DNA of 64,000 nt from Trachythela sp. YZ-2020 (lineage: Eukaryota > Cnidaria > Anthozoa > Malacalcyonacea > Clavulariidae): positions 2,418,001 through 2,482,000 of the forward strand of contig JADLSH010000387.1 of NCBI GenBank assembly GCA_016169945.1, written 5' to 3'. A model generated the notes under the pieces. It was not told the origin of the DNA. It was given only the letters and a program-made list of their open reading frames with translations, and made no database searches. The translations under genes were made by a program, and so were the position numbers. Shown piece after piece: positions 51,490 through 61,821 of this stretch; position 1 is the first letter of the stretch; each line of letters starts with the position of its first letter.

Positions 51490-53732
51490 TCAGGCGGTTC
51501 GCAAGTAGGCATTTCCCGAGTAAACTTTCACGATATTTTCATACATACATAATTTAAAGCTTTTAGTTTTATATTTTGCCGTTCTTTGTAATAGTTGCTG
51601 ATACTTCTTAGGGCTAGTTACTTGAGATTTGAACAAAATGGTAAAACGTTTCTAATAAACCGTTTCCCATGAGCGAAGAGGGTTGTCGAGGGTGCAGGTA
51701 AAGGAGGGTTGTACAGTGTGTGTGTGTGTGTGTGTGTTGGGGGGAGTGGAGTGTTCAATCCCATTTTCCCGACCAAAATTTTGTCTGAATCCTATTCACC
51801 ATACTCAATGATTTAACAAATTGCAAATTTGCTGGTGTAAATCCCCTTCCCAGTGAGAAAGTAGGAAAATCCTAGCTCCCATTTTATTCCTTCAAGACCC
51901 TCGGAAAGGGTCACCTAGAGATTCTTACTGAATTTCACAAATAAATATCCAGAACTAAAGATCAGAAAATGGAGAGTTCTTTTTCGACATTTCAATGTTG
52001 GCTTAATTAGTTGTTGATTTATGCAGTAAACCTAAAAAGTTGCTACGAAACGCTAAAAGTTGCCCGAAAGTTGCCGAGTACAATCGGGAAATGCCTATTC
52101 GCAAGAATCTAGTTAGTATAAATACTATCAGATTGGTCCGGCAGTTGCAGTAATTTTACTAGCATATTGGCCAATCTGGGAATCAACTAAAGTACTAGTG
52201 CCAGTCTGCAGTCTATCAATAAAGCGCGTTTCAAAATGGCGACAAACACGAGGCAGGTCGCACCTCTTAGAAGGTCGTAGGTGTTCTTGGTGGTTCTGGT
52301 GTTCCTGGTGTTTTCGGTGTTCTTTGTAACTCTTCCTTATATGAGCAACAAATGTTTGAGCTGGCAACTTTTTTAATTACGAGCAACAAAGCCAACAATT
52401 TCCAAATAATTTGTTATTTTTAGGAATATAACCGCGAAAATATATAGATTTGCTTTATATTTCCATTTATATTACTTATAAACTACGACCCGACCCCTTA
52501 TAGTACGAATTAGTTTCATTTCGTTATTATATTCAGTTTATCAGTTTATCTCCCAGGCAATTTAATATCTCCCAGGGTATTTATACTTATTGCAGGAGAA
52601 TCAACCCCGGAGTTTCTCGACACTTAATCTAATTTCCTTCATAATGTACTTAAGAACACTTAGAGTAACTGAAATTAAAGTTGCATGTGTTAGATTTCCT
52701 ATTTTGTTAACCGTTAACAGTTGACACATTTATGTGTGGTGAACTGGTGATATCTATGAAATTACTCTTTTATTTGGAAAGATATATGATGACTTTACAG
52801 CATTTTCCATATGTAGTGAAAACATATAGGTTCCTTTGATTTTTTTAAGGTGGTGTTATCGAGAGGATTCGTAACGACAATTTGTAACGCAATGGCGCTG
52901 CTGAACAAATCAAATTTCGTGTAACATCATTTGGATTACAGTTCGTCGTTGAAAATCGCCCTGTCAACATCACCTTTGCTAGCCTGCGAAGGTTCTTCGC
53001 GTGAAGAACTCCCGAACGTGAAGGTGGGGCTGCCCTCGCAGGCTACACCTTTGCATGCAAACACCAGCTATAGACCCATTGCACATGACGTCACATCGCC
53101 GGTGACGTATGCAACTGGAGGACAAATTAGCAATTATCTATGCATATTAAATATAAATTTTGTAAACAGAGCAAATTTGGTAAAACTTTAAACTGATCTA
53201 TGTGTGATTCGCGGACCCACCGTATTTGTAGAGATTTGAAAAAGAACTCAAAACAATTGCAAAACTAAAAAAGAACTCAAAATTACTCTCTGTTCTTAAG
53301 AAATATTACAATGGACTGCATCTTTCAACCACTGATGCTTTCGACCCAGCTTTCGACCGAAATCGGAGCTGGAAAACATTTTATATTCCATTGTATTATA
53401 TAGATCAGTGTAAATGACGTTTAGTCGCCCGTGTTCAAAATCTCAGCGGATTTCATAATCATTTGGCTTTGGATTATGCTCTAGCGCGCAAAATTAACAC
53501 AAAAAGCAGCCATTTTGAAATTTGAAACAGTGAGACAGGAAAACAGCCAAACTTTATTTTATTTTCTCGCTGTTTGCAGTTTTATGAAGTGATGATCTCA
53601 ATTTCTTAGTGTTTACGGTTTACAGAACTTTTTTTGTTTACGTTCAAACTCATTTGTTCAGGATTTGTGGCTTTTATAATATACTACGTGCTTCCAATAA
53701 TTTTTGTCTGATCATTGTGACGAGATCACGAG
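51490..53732. other. Gene-free stretch before the zinc-finger gene
   Basis: A (TG)n run at 51717-51738, GGTGTTCYTGGT words near 52270-52320, and a small CTAGCCTGCGA...TCGCAGGCTA inverted pair at about 52979-53046. No gene seen. Confidence 0.5.
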
Positions 53733-54848
53733 ATGTCGATTTCAACATCGAGCAGCTCGGACTTAGCAAGAGAAGAAAGAACACATAAGCCTTATGAATG
53801 TGATGTTTGTAAGAAGAGATTTTCAAAGTGTTATGATTTTGTAAGACATCAAAGCACACACACTGGAGACAAACCTTATGAATGTGATGTTTGTAAAAAA
53901 GGATTTTCTACATCAGCTAATATAGCAAGACATAAAAGAACACACACTGGAGAAAAGCGTTATGAATGTGATGTTTGTGAGAAGACATTCTCCCAACCAG
54001 GCGATTTAGCAACACATAAAAGAATGCACACAGGAGACAAACCTTATGAATGTGATGTTTGTGAGAAGACATTCTCCCAACCAGGCAATTTAGCAACACA
54101 TAAAAGAATGCACACAGGAGACAAACTATATGAATGTGATGTTTGTGAAAAGACATTCTCTCGACTAGGCAATTTAGCAACACATAAAAGAATGCACACA
54201 GGAGACAAACCTTATGAATGTGATTTTTGTAAGAAGAGATTTTCAATATCAAGCGGTTTGACAACACATAAACGGACACACACTGGAGACAAACCTTTTG
54301 AATGTGATGTTTGTAACAAAAGATTCAGCCACTCGGGAAACTTAGACAAACATAAACGAACACACACTGGAGAGAAACCTTTTGAATGTGATGTTTGCGA
54401 GAAGAGATTTTCTCTATCCGGCTCATTAACAACACATAAACGAACACACACTGGAGACAAACCTTATGAATGTGATTTTTGTAAGAAGAAATTTTCCCAA
54501 CGACACAGTCTTGAAAAGCATAAAAAAATGCTTTTGTTGTGTAGCACTTGTCATAAAGAAATTAGTCAACCACAAGATTTACAAGAACATTTTTTCAAGG
54601 ATGAAGTCACTGGAAAACATGTTTGCAAAAAATGCAGTGAAAAGTTTCGTAACATCAAGAAATTAGTTCAACATATAGCAAGGCGACATGGCAATATTAC
54701 AAACTATCAATGTGGTTTATGCCAAGAATTGGAATCAACAGAACCAACTGGTATTGGATATATTTGTGGCGTCTGTGACGTAGAGTTTGATGTTCCAAGG
54801 AAACTTGAAAATCACATGGTTACTCATGACATGTCAAAAGCTGACTAA
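53733..54848 (+). CDS. Poly-C2H2 zinc-finger protein
   Basis: 371 residues in a single exon. Eight canonical fingers of 28 residues with TGDKPYECDVC-type linkers start at residue 21 (YECDVCKKRFS...H-x3-H). Finger 9 has lost its last histidine (KHKKMLLLC). A degenerate finger follows (LCSTCHKEISQPQDLQEHFF), then two more good ones (HVCKKCSEKF...H-x4-H and YICGVCDVEF...H-x3-H) near the C-terminus. Fingers 3-5 are nearly identical (SQPGDLATHKRMH, SQPGNLATHKRMH, SRLGNLATHKRMH), showing recent internal duplication. No KRAB, BTB or SCAN domain is visible. Likely a nuclear DNA-binding protein; the target is unknown. The N-terminus MSISTSSSSDLAREERTHKP is short, so the start could lie in an upstream exon. 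Confidence 0.9.
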   Translation: MSISTSSSSDLAREERTHKPYECDVCKKRFSKCYDFVRHQSTHTGDKPYECDVCKKGFSTSANIARHKRTHTGEKRYECDVCEKTFSQPGDLATHKRMHTGDKPYECDVCEKTFSQPGNLATHKRMHTGDKLYECDVCEKTFSRLGNLATHKRMHTGDKPYECDFCKKRFSISSGLTTHKRTHTGDKPFECDVCNKRFSHSGNLDKHKRTHTGEKPFECDVCEKRFSLSGSLTTHKRTHTGDKPYECDFCKKKFSQRHSLEKHKKMLLLCSTCHKEISQPQDLQEHFFKDEVTGKHVCKKCSEKFRNIKKLVQHIARRHGNITNYQCGLCQELESTEPTGIGYICGVCDVEFDVPRKLENHMVTHDMSKAD

Positions 54849-56283
54849 ATAATAGGTATCCAGTCGTTTCGCCACATGATCGTTTCGCTACAGCTTGAAA
54901 ACTGTTTCTATTTTTGGGGATCATGTTTTTACCTTGAAAACTGTTTTTGTTTTTTTTTGTTACATTTTTTGTTAATTAATTATAACACTAAGTTTATATT
55001 AATATTGTTGTTTAAACATACTTTAAACATGTATATAAACTGTTGAGTAATATCTTACTGTTGTTGGGAAGTGTATTATATTTTACCCGTATACCTTTTA
55101 ACCATTTCCCACCAAAACTCGTACTGATGAACAATTTTCCCGCGTGACACGTGCTTTCCATGTGCTTTTCGATTTTGACGGTCGGAATCTTCGAATTTTT
55201 ATCGAATTTCTAAAGCTTTTTCAAGTCTATTTTGACCATTCAAGGTAAGATATTTTGTCTTGTTTATATGTTACGTTTACATTTGTTTACTCCTTTTTGG
55301 AAAGTTGGCAATCTCAATTTATATATCTATGAAACGCTGAAAGCACACAATCGATCGCAGCTAGATTCAGTGTCTGTTTTAATATTTATAAACTATATAT
55401 TCTGCTAATGTGCTATCGACTTTGCTTGAGCTGTTAGTGCTGTAAAGCATGGAAGTCTTACATAGAGATGTCTTTAAAAGGTTTTTCTATCCATTCGCGT
55501 TTGCTTTCTCTTGCTGATTTCCATATTTTGCATCAAGTGATGTCATGTATGCCGCTTGACGCTTGTGACTCGTGTGAACTTGACACAAAGTCACAGAGAT
55601 GCAATTGATCGCCTGACTGAATCATTCTGATTTGTGCAAGGTTTGACTTATTAAATAGGCTACTGTAGGCATAGAAATATGTTTTTATTCCTATTTTACA
55701 ATGGGTATTCAATATTTTTGTCTTGTCGCGTTCACATATTATTGTCAGAACAGACAGGGTCTCAGTTCTGTGCGCACTAAGACAAATATTCGAATGGCAA
55801 TGAGTTGAAATGAGTTTACGTGTAGGTGACTCACATATCCAGCAAAGTAAGAACAGAATGATGGAACAACGCTTTCGTACGCTTTTTAACGCTTTTATAC
55901 ACTACAAAAATATGCAAATTTCCTTGCGTGGAAGTGTCAAATTACTCATTACAGTAAACATGGGTTTCATGTGGGAATTCCATGTGGAAGAACAATACAT
56001 GGAAAATATTGATATTTTGAAATAGATGTTACAAAATTTGATGTCTTTCATGTTTCGTGATATATTTAGCTTGTCTCATCCTGCAAACTATGCTAGGGTA
56101 TGCATCCACTGACAGCGCGCAAGCCACTGCGTCAATGCCAATAATTACCTTCTACTGAATATAATTTGTGTTGCATATTTGTTTCAAGAAGCTAAAGAAT
56201 AATAACAGTCCCCGCAGCATTCCCTACCTTGCAGGTACCCTAGTATGATATCATTAATTATGATGCATAATTATGATGTTTTC
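54849..56283. other. Gene-free stretch
   Basis: AT-rich 3' flank of the zinc-finger gene; no exon or clear repeat recognised. A 71-codon plus ORF at 55810-56025 matches nothing I know. Confidence 0.5.
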
Positions 56284-56389
56284 TTGCGGTGCGTGACCAC
56301 AACTACCAGAATGCTTTTCCAGTATTTGCTATCTTTTTCTATTAAGATCCTCGCGAAGCATTCTGGTAGTTGTAGTCACGCACCGCAAA
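56284..56389. mobile_element. Small palindromic MITE, ends TTGCGGTGCGTGACCACAAC
   Basis: TTGCGGTGCGTGACCACAAC TACCAGAATGCTT is matched by GAAGCATTCTGGTAGTTG TAGTCACGCACCGCAA after a 38-nt loop. Confidence 0.75.
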
Positions 56390-56480
56390 GAAACGCATAA
56401 GCTCTATTTTAATAGTTTAAAAAAAAAATATGTATTAAGATGGCTCACTACACTATGTTTTACAGTGCAATTCAATTTCA

Positions 56481-56639
56481 ATGGCTTTGTATACGGAGTG
56501 GCTGAACAGAAAGCTGGTCGTTATCGACAGTGTCCTGCGTGAACTTTTTCAGCTACCAAAACAAAGTTCTTATCTTCAAGTTGTTGTACCTCAAGCAAAA
56601 AGAATCTCGCGAGAATTGCATGAAGAATTGCCATATTAA
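56481..56639 (+). pseudogene. Ty3/gypsy-type pol fragment (integrase linker), 52 codons
   Basis: MALYTEWLNRKLVVIDSVLR ... SSYLQVVVPQAKRISRELHE ELPY, stop TAA. The order KLVVIDSVL, YLQVVVPQ, RELHEE resembles the stretch just before the zinc-binding domain of retrotransposon integrases (DGVLYRR..LQLVVPxxLRxxVLxELH). The flanking domains are absent. It could also be an unrelated small ORF. Confidence 0.4.
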
Positions 56640-56979
56640 GAATACAAAAAAAACACAGCCTTAGGTTCTAATCACTCAGGCACAATGTTTGAATATCATT
56701 AAACCTGAAACAAACGATTTGTACATCCTCACGTCCTTTTCAACATGAATGTTGGAGACATAGAGTTCGATTGTAAAACTACGAGAGTCACCGGCCTTCC
56801 TAGGCATATATATATGTTTATTTTCTATTAATAATCATTTAAAACCACGCCAACATCATTTAAAACCAACTTTAGGCAAGTCTCTTTAATTTTCAAAATA
56901 AATTGCATACGTACCCTATTTCTTAAGGGTGCCACCCTGGGACATAAAGCGGTTCTAATATTCTAATTCCACCATTAGT

Positions 56980-57043
56980 ATAGCCTGCGGGCAGTCTCAT
57001 GACATCCAATCGTTGAGATGTCCTGGGACTGCCCGCAGGCTAC
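56980..57043. mobile_element. Short palindromic MITE, TAGCCTGCGGGCAGTC ends
   Basis: TAGCCTGCGGGCAGTC and GACTGCCCGCAGGCTA with inner CATGACATC/GATGTCCTG, flanked by CCATTAGT and CCATTGGT (8 bp, one mismatch). Confidence 0.65.
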
Positions 57044-58264
57044 CATTGGTGCGGACGCCTACCGATGATACGAACAGGTGATAAGAAACAAATTACAACG
57101 ACGCGAGATAAAATACATTTATTACATTATAATATTAAAAAACGTATACAGGTTTTATATAGTGTAGCACATATTCATGCAAGCAAAAATCCCCCAACAC
57201 TACAACCATTCACATTTTAGAACAAACACCAATTCCACAATTTTCCCGGCTTGAATACATTTCCAAAACGTGCAATTTGGACGTGGTTTTTATTTCTTAA
57301 ACAATCAGATTGACAGTTGGAAATTTTAACCTTATAAATTACGCACCTGAACTGAACGTTCCATTCAAACGCAAATTATACTAGATTTCAAAATTTTCTG
57401 GGGGAGGATTCCCCCAGACCTCCCCCCCCCCTACGTTGGTAGAGCCACATAATAAGCCCCTCCAATAATACATATCTTCCGCCCCCTCCCGCGCGAAGGA
57501 ATTCGCGGCCCTAAATTTGGGCAGTTCTAAATTTTTCTTAGGGTGACCCCTGTCACATTCAATAACGTCTATATACAACAAGAAATTTGAACGGTTGATA
57601 TCCATGAAGGATAATATCAAAACAGAGCGGCAACCCCGGAATATACATGCTTTAAGAAGCACGAAAAGGGATCAAATTGAGAAGCACAAAAATAGCCCAA
57701 CCCTTAAAATGCTCTCTGGATGCAAATTTTCATTATTCGTAGTTTCCAAGACTAACATTATTTTTTCTATACGAAGTTGATTTTGATATGTTTAAGTTAA
57801 TGAAGCTGTTCGTGATAGGGGCTGTTTTTGAAACATTTAGGCTTCAGCTTTCTTTGGTGGAGGTCTAAAACAAATATAAAAGTAATTTAGTTATTTGCGT
57901 AGGACAACGTTGTTTCGCAGGAGAAATGACAATGTTACAAGTAAAACGTATATTGTTTGAAGGCTTGATACAAAATAATACATTCAAACCATGATGATTT
58001 CTCATTCGGAATTAACATTATAAATTCAGCACAACAAATGATTTTGAATAAAACCAATGCATAATAATTTTTCACTTGGTTTCTCCTTGGCACCTCGTTT
58101 TAAACCAAGTGTTATGGCAATGATGTACAGGTACTTCCAGAAATATACCAAATACAGACACAATACAGGTAGCTGTACTTGTTACATTGCTATGTAAATT
58201 GTAAACGAACTTACTCAGACTATAATTTGACGAGTTATTTCGAGTTGGGTTAAGTTAATTAAAT
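57044..58264. other. Gene-free stretch
   Basis: C-rich tract near 57421-57431. No gene recognised. Confidence 0.5.
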
Positions 58265-58430
58265 TTTAGTAGAAGGTGTTAGTAGATGGAATACTCGAAC
58301 AGAAATTTTATATACATTTTTAGACCTAGCCAGGAGCAGTTGTGATGGTGTATGTCATGTGTAAATATTAAGATTTTTCTCTGCATCTCGTTCGAGAGGA
58401 TTAATACTATTTAATATTATTACTGCTCCT
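58265..58430. repeat. Inverted T unit of the tRNA-headed family
   Basis: GTAGATGGAATACTCGAACA, AGACCTAGCCAGGAGCAGTT and TCTGCATCTCGTTCGAGAGG are minus-orientation pieces of the T unit and tail of the element that follows in plus orientation. Confidence 0.65.
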
Positions 58431-58754
58431 GGCTAGGTCTAAAAAATGTATATAAAATTTCCGTTCGAGTATTCCATCTACTAACACCTTCTACTATTAA
58501 TCCTCTCGAGCGAGATGAGAGAAAAACTTAATATTTACCCATACACCATATGCTGGCATCACTCCCATCTTATATACTGAACTTGCGGTTGATGCTCAGC
58601 AACTGGACTCTGTAGCTCAGTTGGTTAGAGCGCTGCACCGGAATCGCAGGGCCGCAGATTCAATTCCTGCCAGAGGGCCTAAGTTGCATTTTTCGCAACT
58701 GCTCCTGGCTAGGTCTAAAAAATGTATACAAAATTTCCGTTCGAGTATTCCATC
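58431..58754 (+). mobile_element. tRNA-headed element with terminal direct repeats, copy 3 (plus)
   Basis: Order: TGCTCCTGGCTAGGTCT, T unit (58455-58535), spacer ACTTGCGGTTGATGCTCAGC, tRNA-like head 58605-58678 (GGACTCTGTAGCTCAGTTGG, GATTCAATTCC), hairpin AGTTGCATTTTTCGCAACT, TGCTCCTGGCTAGGTCT and a truncated T. The hairpin/tail block therefore occurs on both sides of the head, 265 bp apart. Confidence 0.75.
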
Positions 58755-58755
58755 A

Positions 58756-58797
58756 CCAGTCATTTCGACGGCATGGGTTCGAATCCCACCGCTGCCA
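58756..58797 (+). repeat. tRNA 3'-half-like fragment
   Basis: GGCATGGGTTCGAATCCCACC GCTGCCA keeps a perfect B box and T-arm of a tRNA-Ser/Leu type. No 5' half is visible, so it is a fragment or part of another SINE joined to the truncated T. Confidence 0.4.
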
Positions 58798-59676
58798 CCA
58801 TGTAATGAAACTACAATATGGCCGCCAGAGAACAACTGGAGCCCCGGTTAATTTATTCCTATTTATATACATACTATAATTAAATACAGTTATACAGTAA
58901 CCCAAACACATGTCATTACAAACAACTTCTACTATTAATCCTCAGCTCTCGAAGGAGATGCAGAGAAAAATCTTAATATTTACCCCTCATTAAATTTTAC
59001 TTTTATGTCAAATTCTTATTTTGACCATCCGGGGCCGGCTATAATACGAACCCCGTTTACCTATCCGGTGGATAAGTCGAAAACATCGATCAAGTCTATA
59101 CATTCATCAAAAACCAAGCGGAGCTTAAATTTTTCAATTTGAATAGAACAATTATGTTTGCAACTACATATTAAGTGCATAAGATTTAAGTTCAGTCATT
59201 CACAAAATGTGTGAAAATGTTATTTAATTTTGGTTTATCCACCGTTTAAGCTAAACGGCCTTCGTACAACCGGCCCCTGCATAACAAAAGAGAGCCATCA
59301 CTCCCTGCGTGCTCTCTGTGCTCCTTGTACAACTTCATGAAATAACTTTAATTTTGGAAATCAGAAGTTGGCTTCGAAAGAGTAAACCATCACTATTGGC
59401 ACCAGGGCGACGAGCCACCTGTAACTGGATATAAAACGTGAAGAGTTAGTGTCAAACTGATGTATTTCCGGCTCAAATTCTTGTTGGTGGCCATTTTGTG
59501 AGCCGAATAGACTTCGACAATGTCATTTGTGATCCATGATATATTTTAGAATACGTGCTCCTTTTAACTGACTTTTATTGGAAATGTACCAGTCAATTTT
59601 TGTTGTTATTTGCTGCTGCTGACACTCACGAGTCATGTAAGTGTCATGCTGACACTGATGAGTCATGTATTATTAT
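58798..59676. other. Gene-free stretch
   Basis: Another short T-unit remnant near 58926-58985 (TACTATTAATCCTCAGCTCT). Otherwise nothing recognised. Confidence 0.5.
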
Positions 59677-60530
59677 CTCAATAATGAACCAGTCAAAAAT
59701 GTAGCGAATCAAGTCGATTTGGGCGTTGTTGTCACCAATGATCTTAAGTGGTCTCCTCATATTGCCAGATGTAATTCGCAGAAATTGCACACAAATGACT
59801 GATTCTCGTTGCCGTCGGATCCACTGGTTCGATCTCACCTGTCTTATGCCAGTGAGATCTGGGCACCTCAAGTTTCGTCACGTGATCTCATGATCCCGGA
59901 GGGTGTTCAAAGACGAGCAATCAAATTTATACTTCAAGATTACGAGTTGTCTTATCCTGAGCGCCTCAAAAACTGCTTAATTTATTGCCTATGTCGTACT
60001 GGCTAGAAATAAAGGATCTCATATTTTTCTTCAAATGCAAACAAGGCCTCTACGATTTAGATATCACCTCTTTTGTTACCTTTTCTTCTCACCGCTTGTC
60101 TCATACCCGTTCAAGCAAGGATAATTTGCTTCAAGTCAATCCTTGCACGACTTCTCTTTTTAGAAACTCGTTCTTTAATCGAATTGTCTTTCTCTGGAAC
60201 AATCTCTCTCCTATCATTCGGAACAGTTCTTAATTCTAAATTAGGCTCTACTTTCGATGTAAACAGAATGCGCACATGGAAAACATTTTGCAATGCCGTT
60301 TTTACAATTTAAGCTGTTGTTCCTAAAGTTTTCCTTTAATATGTAAATAGTGTATTGTCCTTGTCATTAATTTATGTCTATTCCGTAATGTTCTGTAACT
60401 TTCGTCAGGTTGGTCTTCATATGGGACACATGTCCTGTTGACCACACCTTCAACCATGCGTGTAGAAACTTTTTAGTATTATATGGTTGCAAAGTAAATA
60501 AATAAATAAATAAATGAATAAATAAAATTA
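59677..60530 (+). mobile_element. LINE 3' fragment with (AAAT)n tail
   Basis: Frame LNNEPVKNVANQVDLGVVVT NDLKWSPHIARCNSQ, then with frameshifts LVRSHLSYASEIWAPQ, GVQRRAIKFILQDYELSYPE and SYWLEIKDLIFFFKCKQGLY, FRNSFFNRIVFLWNNLSPII. These are thumb and C-terminal motifs of CR1/L2-like RT. A piece between NSQ and LVRSH is deleted. The tail (AAAT)n at 60497-60525 marks the 3' end. Confidence 0.85.
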
Positions 60531-60651
60531 TACTAAAAATATATCGACCTTCAACAAAGATCATATACAGACCATATACATCCGTGGTATATTGACGTAC
60601 TATACTATAAGATATAGGATATAGGGATATCAAGATACGCTAGATATCAAG

Positions 60652-60795
60652 ATAAGAAGAATCGGATGGCTCATTCACGTCCTGAGGATGTCCAATGAAA
60701 GGATACTAAAAACTGCCCTGAGATGGAATCCAGCAGGCAAGAAGAAGAGAGGCAGGCCAAAACAACATGGCACAGAACAGTGGAGGCTGATGAGG
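60652..60795 (+). mobile_element. LINE ORF2 C-terminal fragment of another family
   Basis: IRRIGWLIHVLRMSNERILK TALRWNPAGKKKRGRPKQH. The RR-x-GW-x-HVLR, ALRWNP-GKKKRGRP pattern is the known C-terminal tail of many animal LINE ORF2 proteins. Only 48 codons remain. Confidence 0.75.
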
Positions 60796-61067
60796 CCCCG
60801 TTTACATGAGACCAGGACAAAGTCAGAACGGGATGAAAATTGAAATTGTCAGTAGGTTTACATGAGACCGGTACGACAGTCAGTGCAGTCCACAATTGTT
60901 GCTGTTAATCTTGTCTACCGTTGTTTATTATCAGCGTTGTATCAAAATTCAGACTGGTCTGAGATAATTTTTGTTTACATTCATCTAGCTCCGAATTCGT
61001 CCCGGTCTGAAGATAGTCGGTTCGGTTCGGTTCTGGAGACACTCAAGCAATAACTACTTAAAATATA

Positions 61068-61284
61068 CAGGGTGTCCCAAAAAAAGGCTACCTTTTCAAA
61101 TTCAAATTAGCATGTTAATTCAAGCAACCTATTGTAGTTCTTTGAAATTCATTATCGCTTTTGAACTACGTACGAATGCGTAAAAACACACAGTTTTATA
61201 CACATGGGATATTGAATACAATAGGTTGCTTGAATTAACATGCTAATTTGAATTTGAAAAGGTAGCCTTTTTTGGGACAACCTG
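61068..61284. mobile_element. Palindromic MITE, Tc1/mariner-like (TA duplication)
   Basis: CAGGGTGTCCCAAAAAAAGG CTACCTTTTCAAATTC and the complementary right arm ending GGGACAACCTG, flanked by TA. Arms of about 75 bp, loop about 70 bp. Confidence 0.8.
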
Positions 61285-61821
61285 TAGAGGCATTCGACGA
61301 AAAAGTCTTAAGAATTTGACAATTCGACATTAACGAACAAAGAAAGACAATTAGCGAACTGGGGCCGGTTGTATAGAAATCGTAACTAATTTTAACCACT
61401 CGTTTTGTAGTCATAAATGGTAGCTAACTCTAAAACGCGCGATTCAGATTTGTGAACTTTCGCATTAACTATAGAGTATAGTTAACTTTATAACTACCTT
61501 TATACAACCGGCCCCTGTATAACAAATAATTATTGCATGCCATGGAAGCGTAAACATATATTCCGTTCATATTTCTTGTCAATGACATGTAAGACGTAAA
61601 CATTATAGCACAATCTCGCAATGCAAGACCCAGACACCAATCCTGTAATGTACTCTCAGACAAAAGTAGTCAATCAATAAGACAGTACTAGTGCTGCATT
61701 AGTTCTATTTATTTACTTATCATATGTGCAGTGGTCGCAAATACTACAAGTTTACTGTTTACTGTTCTTTATCTAATTATTCATCTATTGTAGCAAACAC
61801 GACAACGTTCTAGTCAACTGG
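61285..61821. other. Gene-free stretch
   Basis: GGGGCCGGTTGTATAGAAAT near 61360 and its inverse TTTATACAACCGGCCCCTG near 61499 form a further inverted pair, likely another MITE of about 155 bp. No gene. Confidence 0.5.

Noticed and set aside
51009..51557. Four overlapping 150-167-codon ORFs
   Set aside because: All are the 16-bp array in different frames; the same peptide cycle appears in every frame.
53917..54460. Minus ORFs with CAFFYVLLNCL cycle
   Set aside because: Antisense shadow of the zinc-finger repeats.
58617..58835. ORF with GGSGGIRTHAVE peptide
   Set aside because: This peptide type is a well-known by-product of translating tRNA-like sequence; here it overlaps the SINE head and the tRNA 3' fragment.
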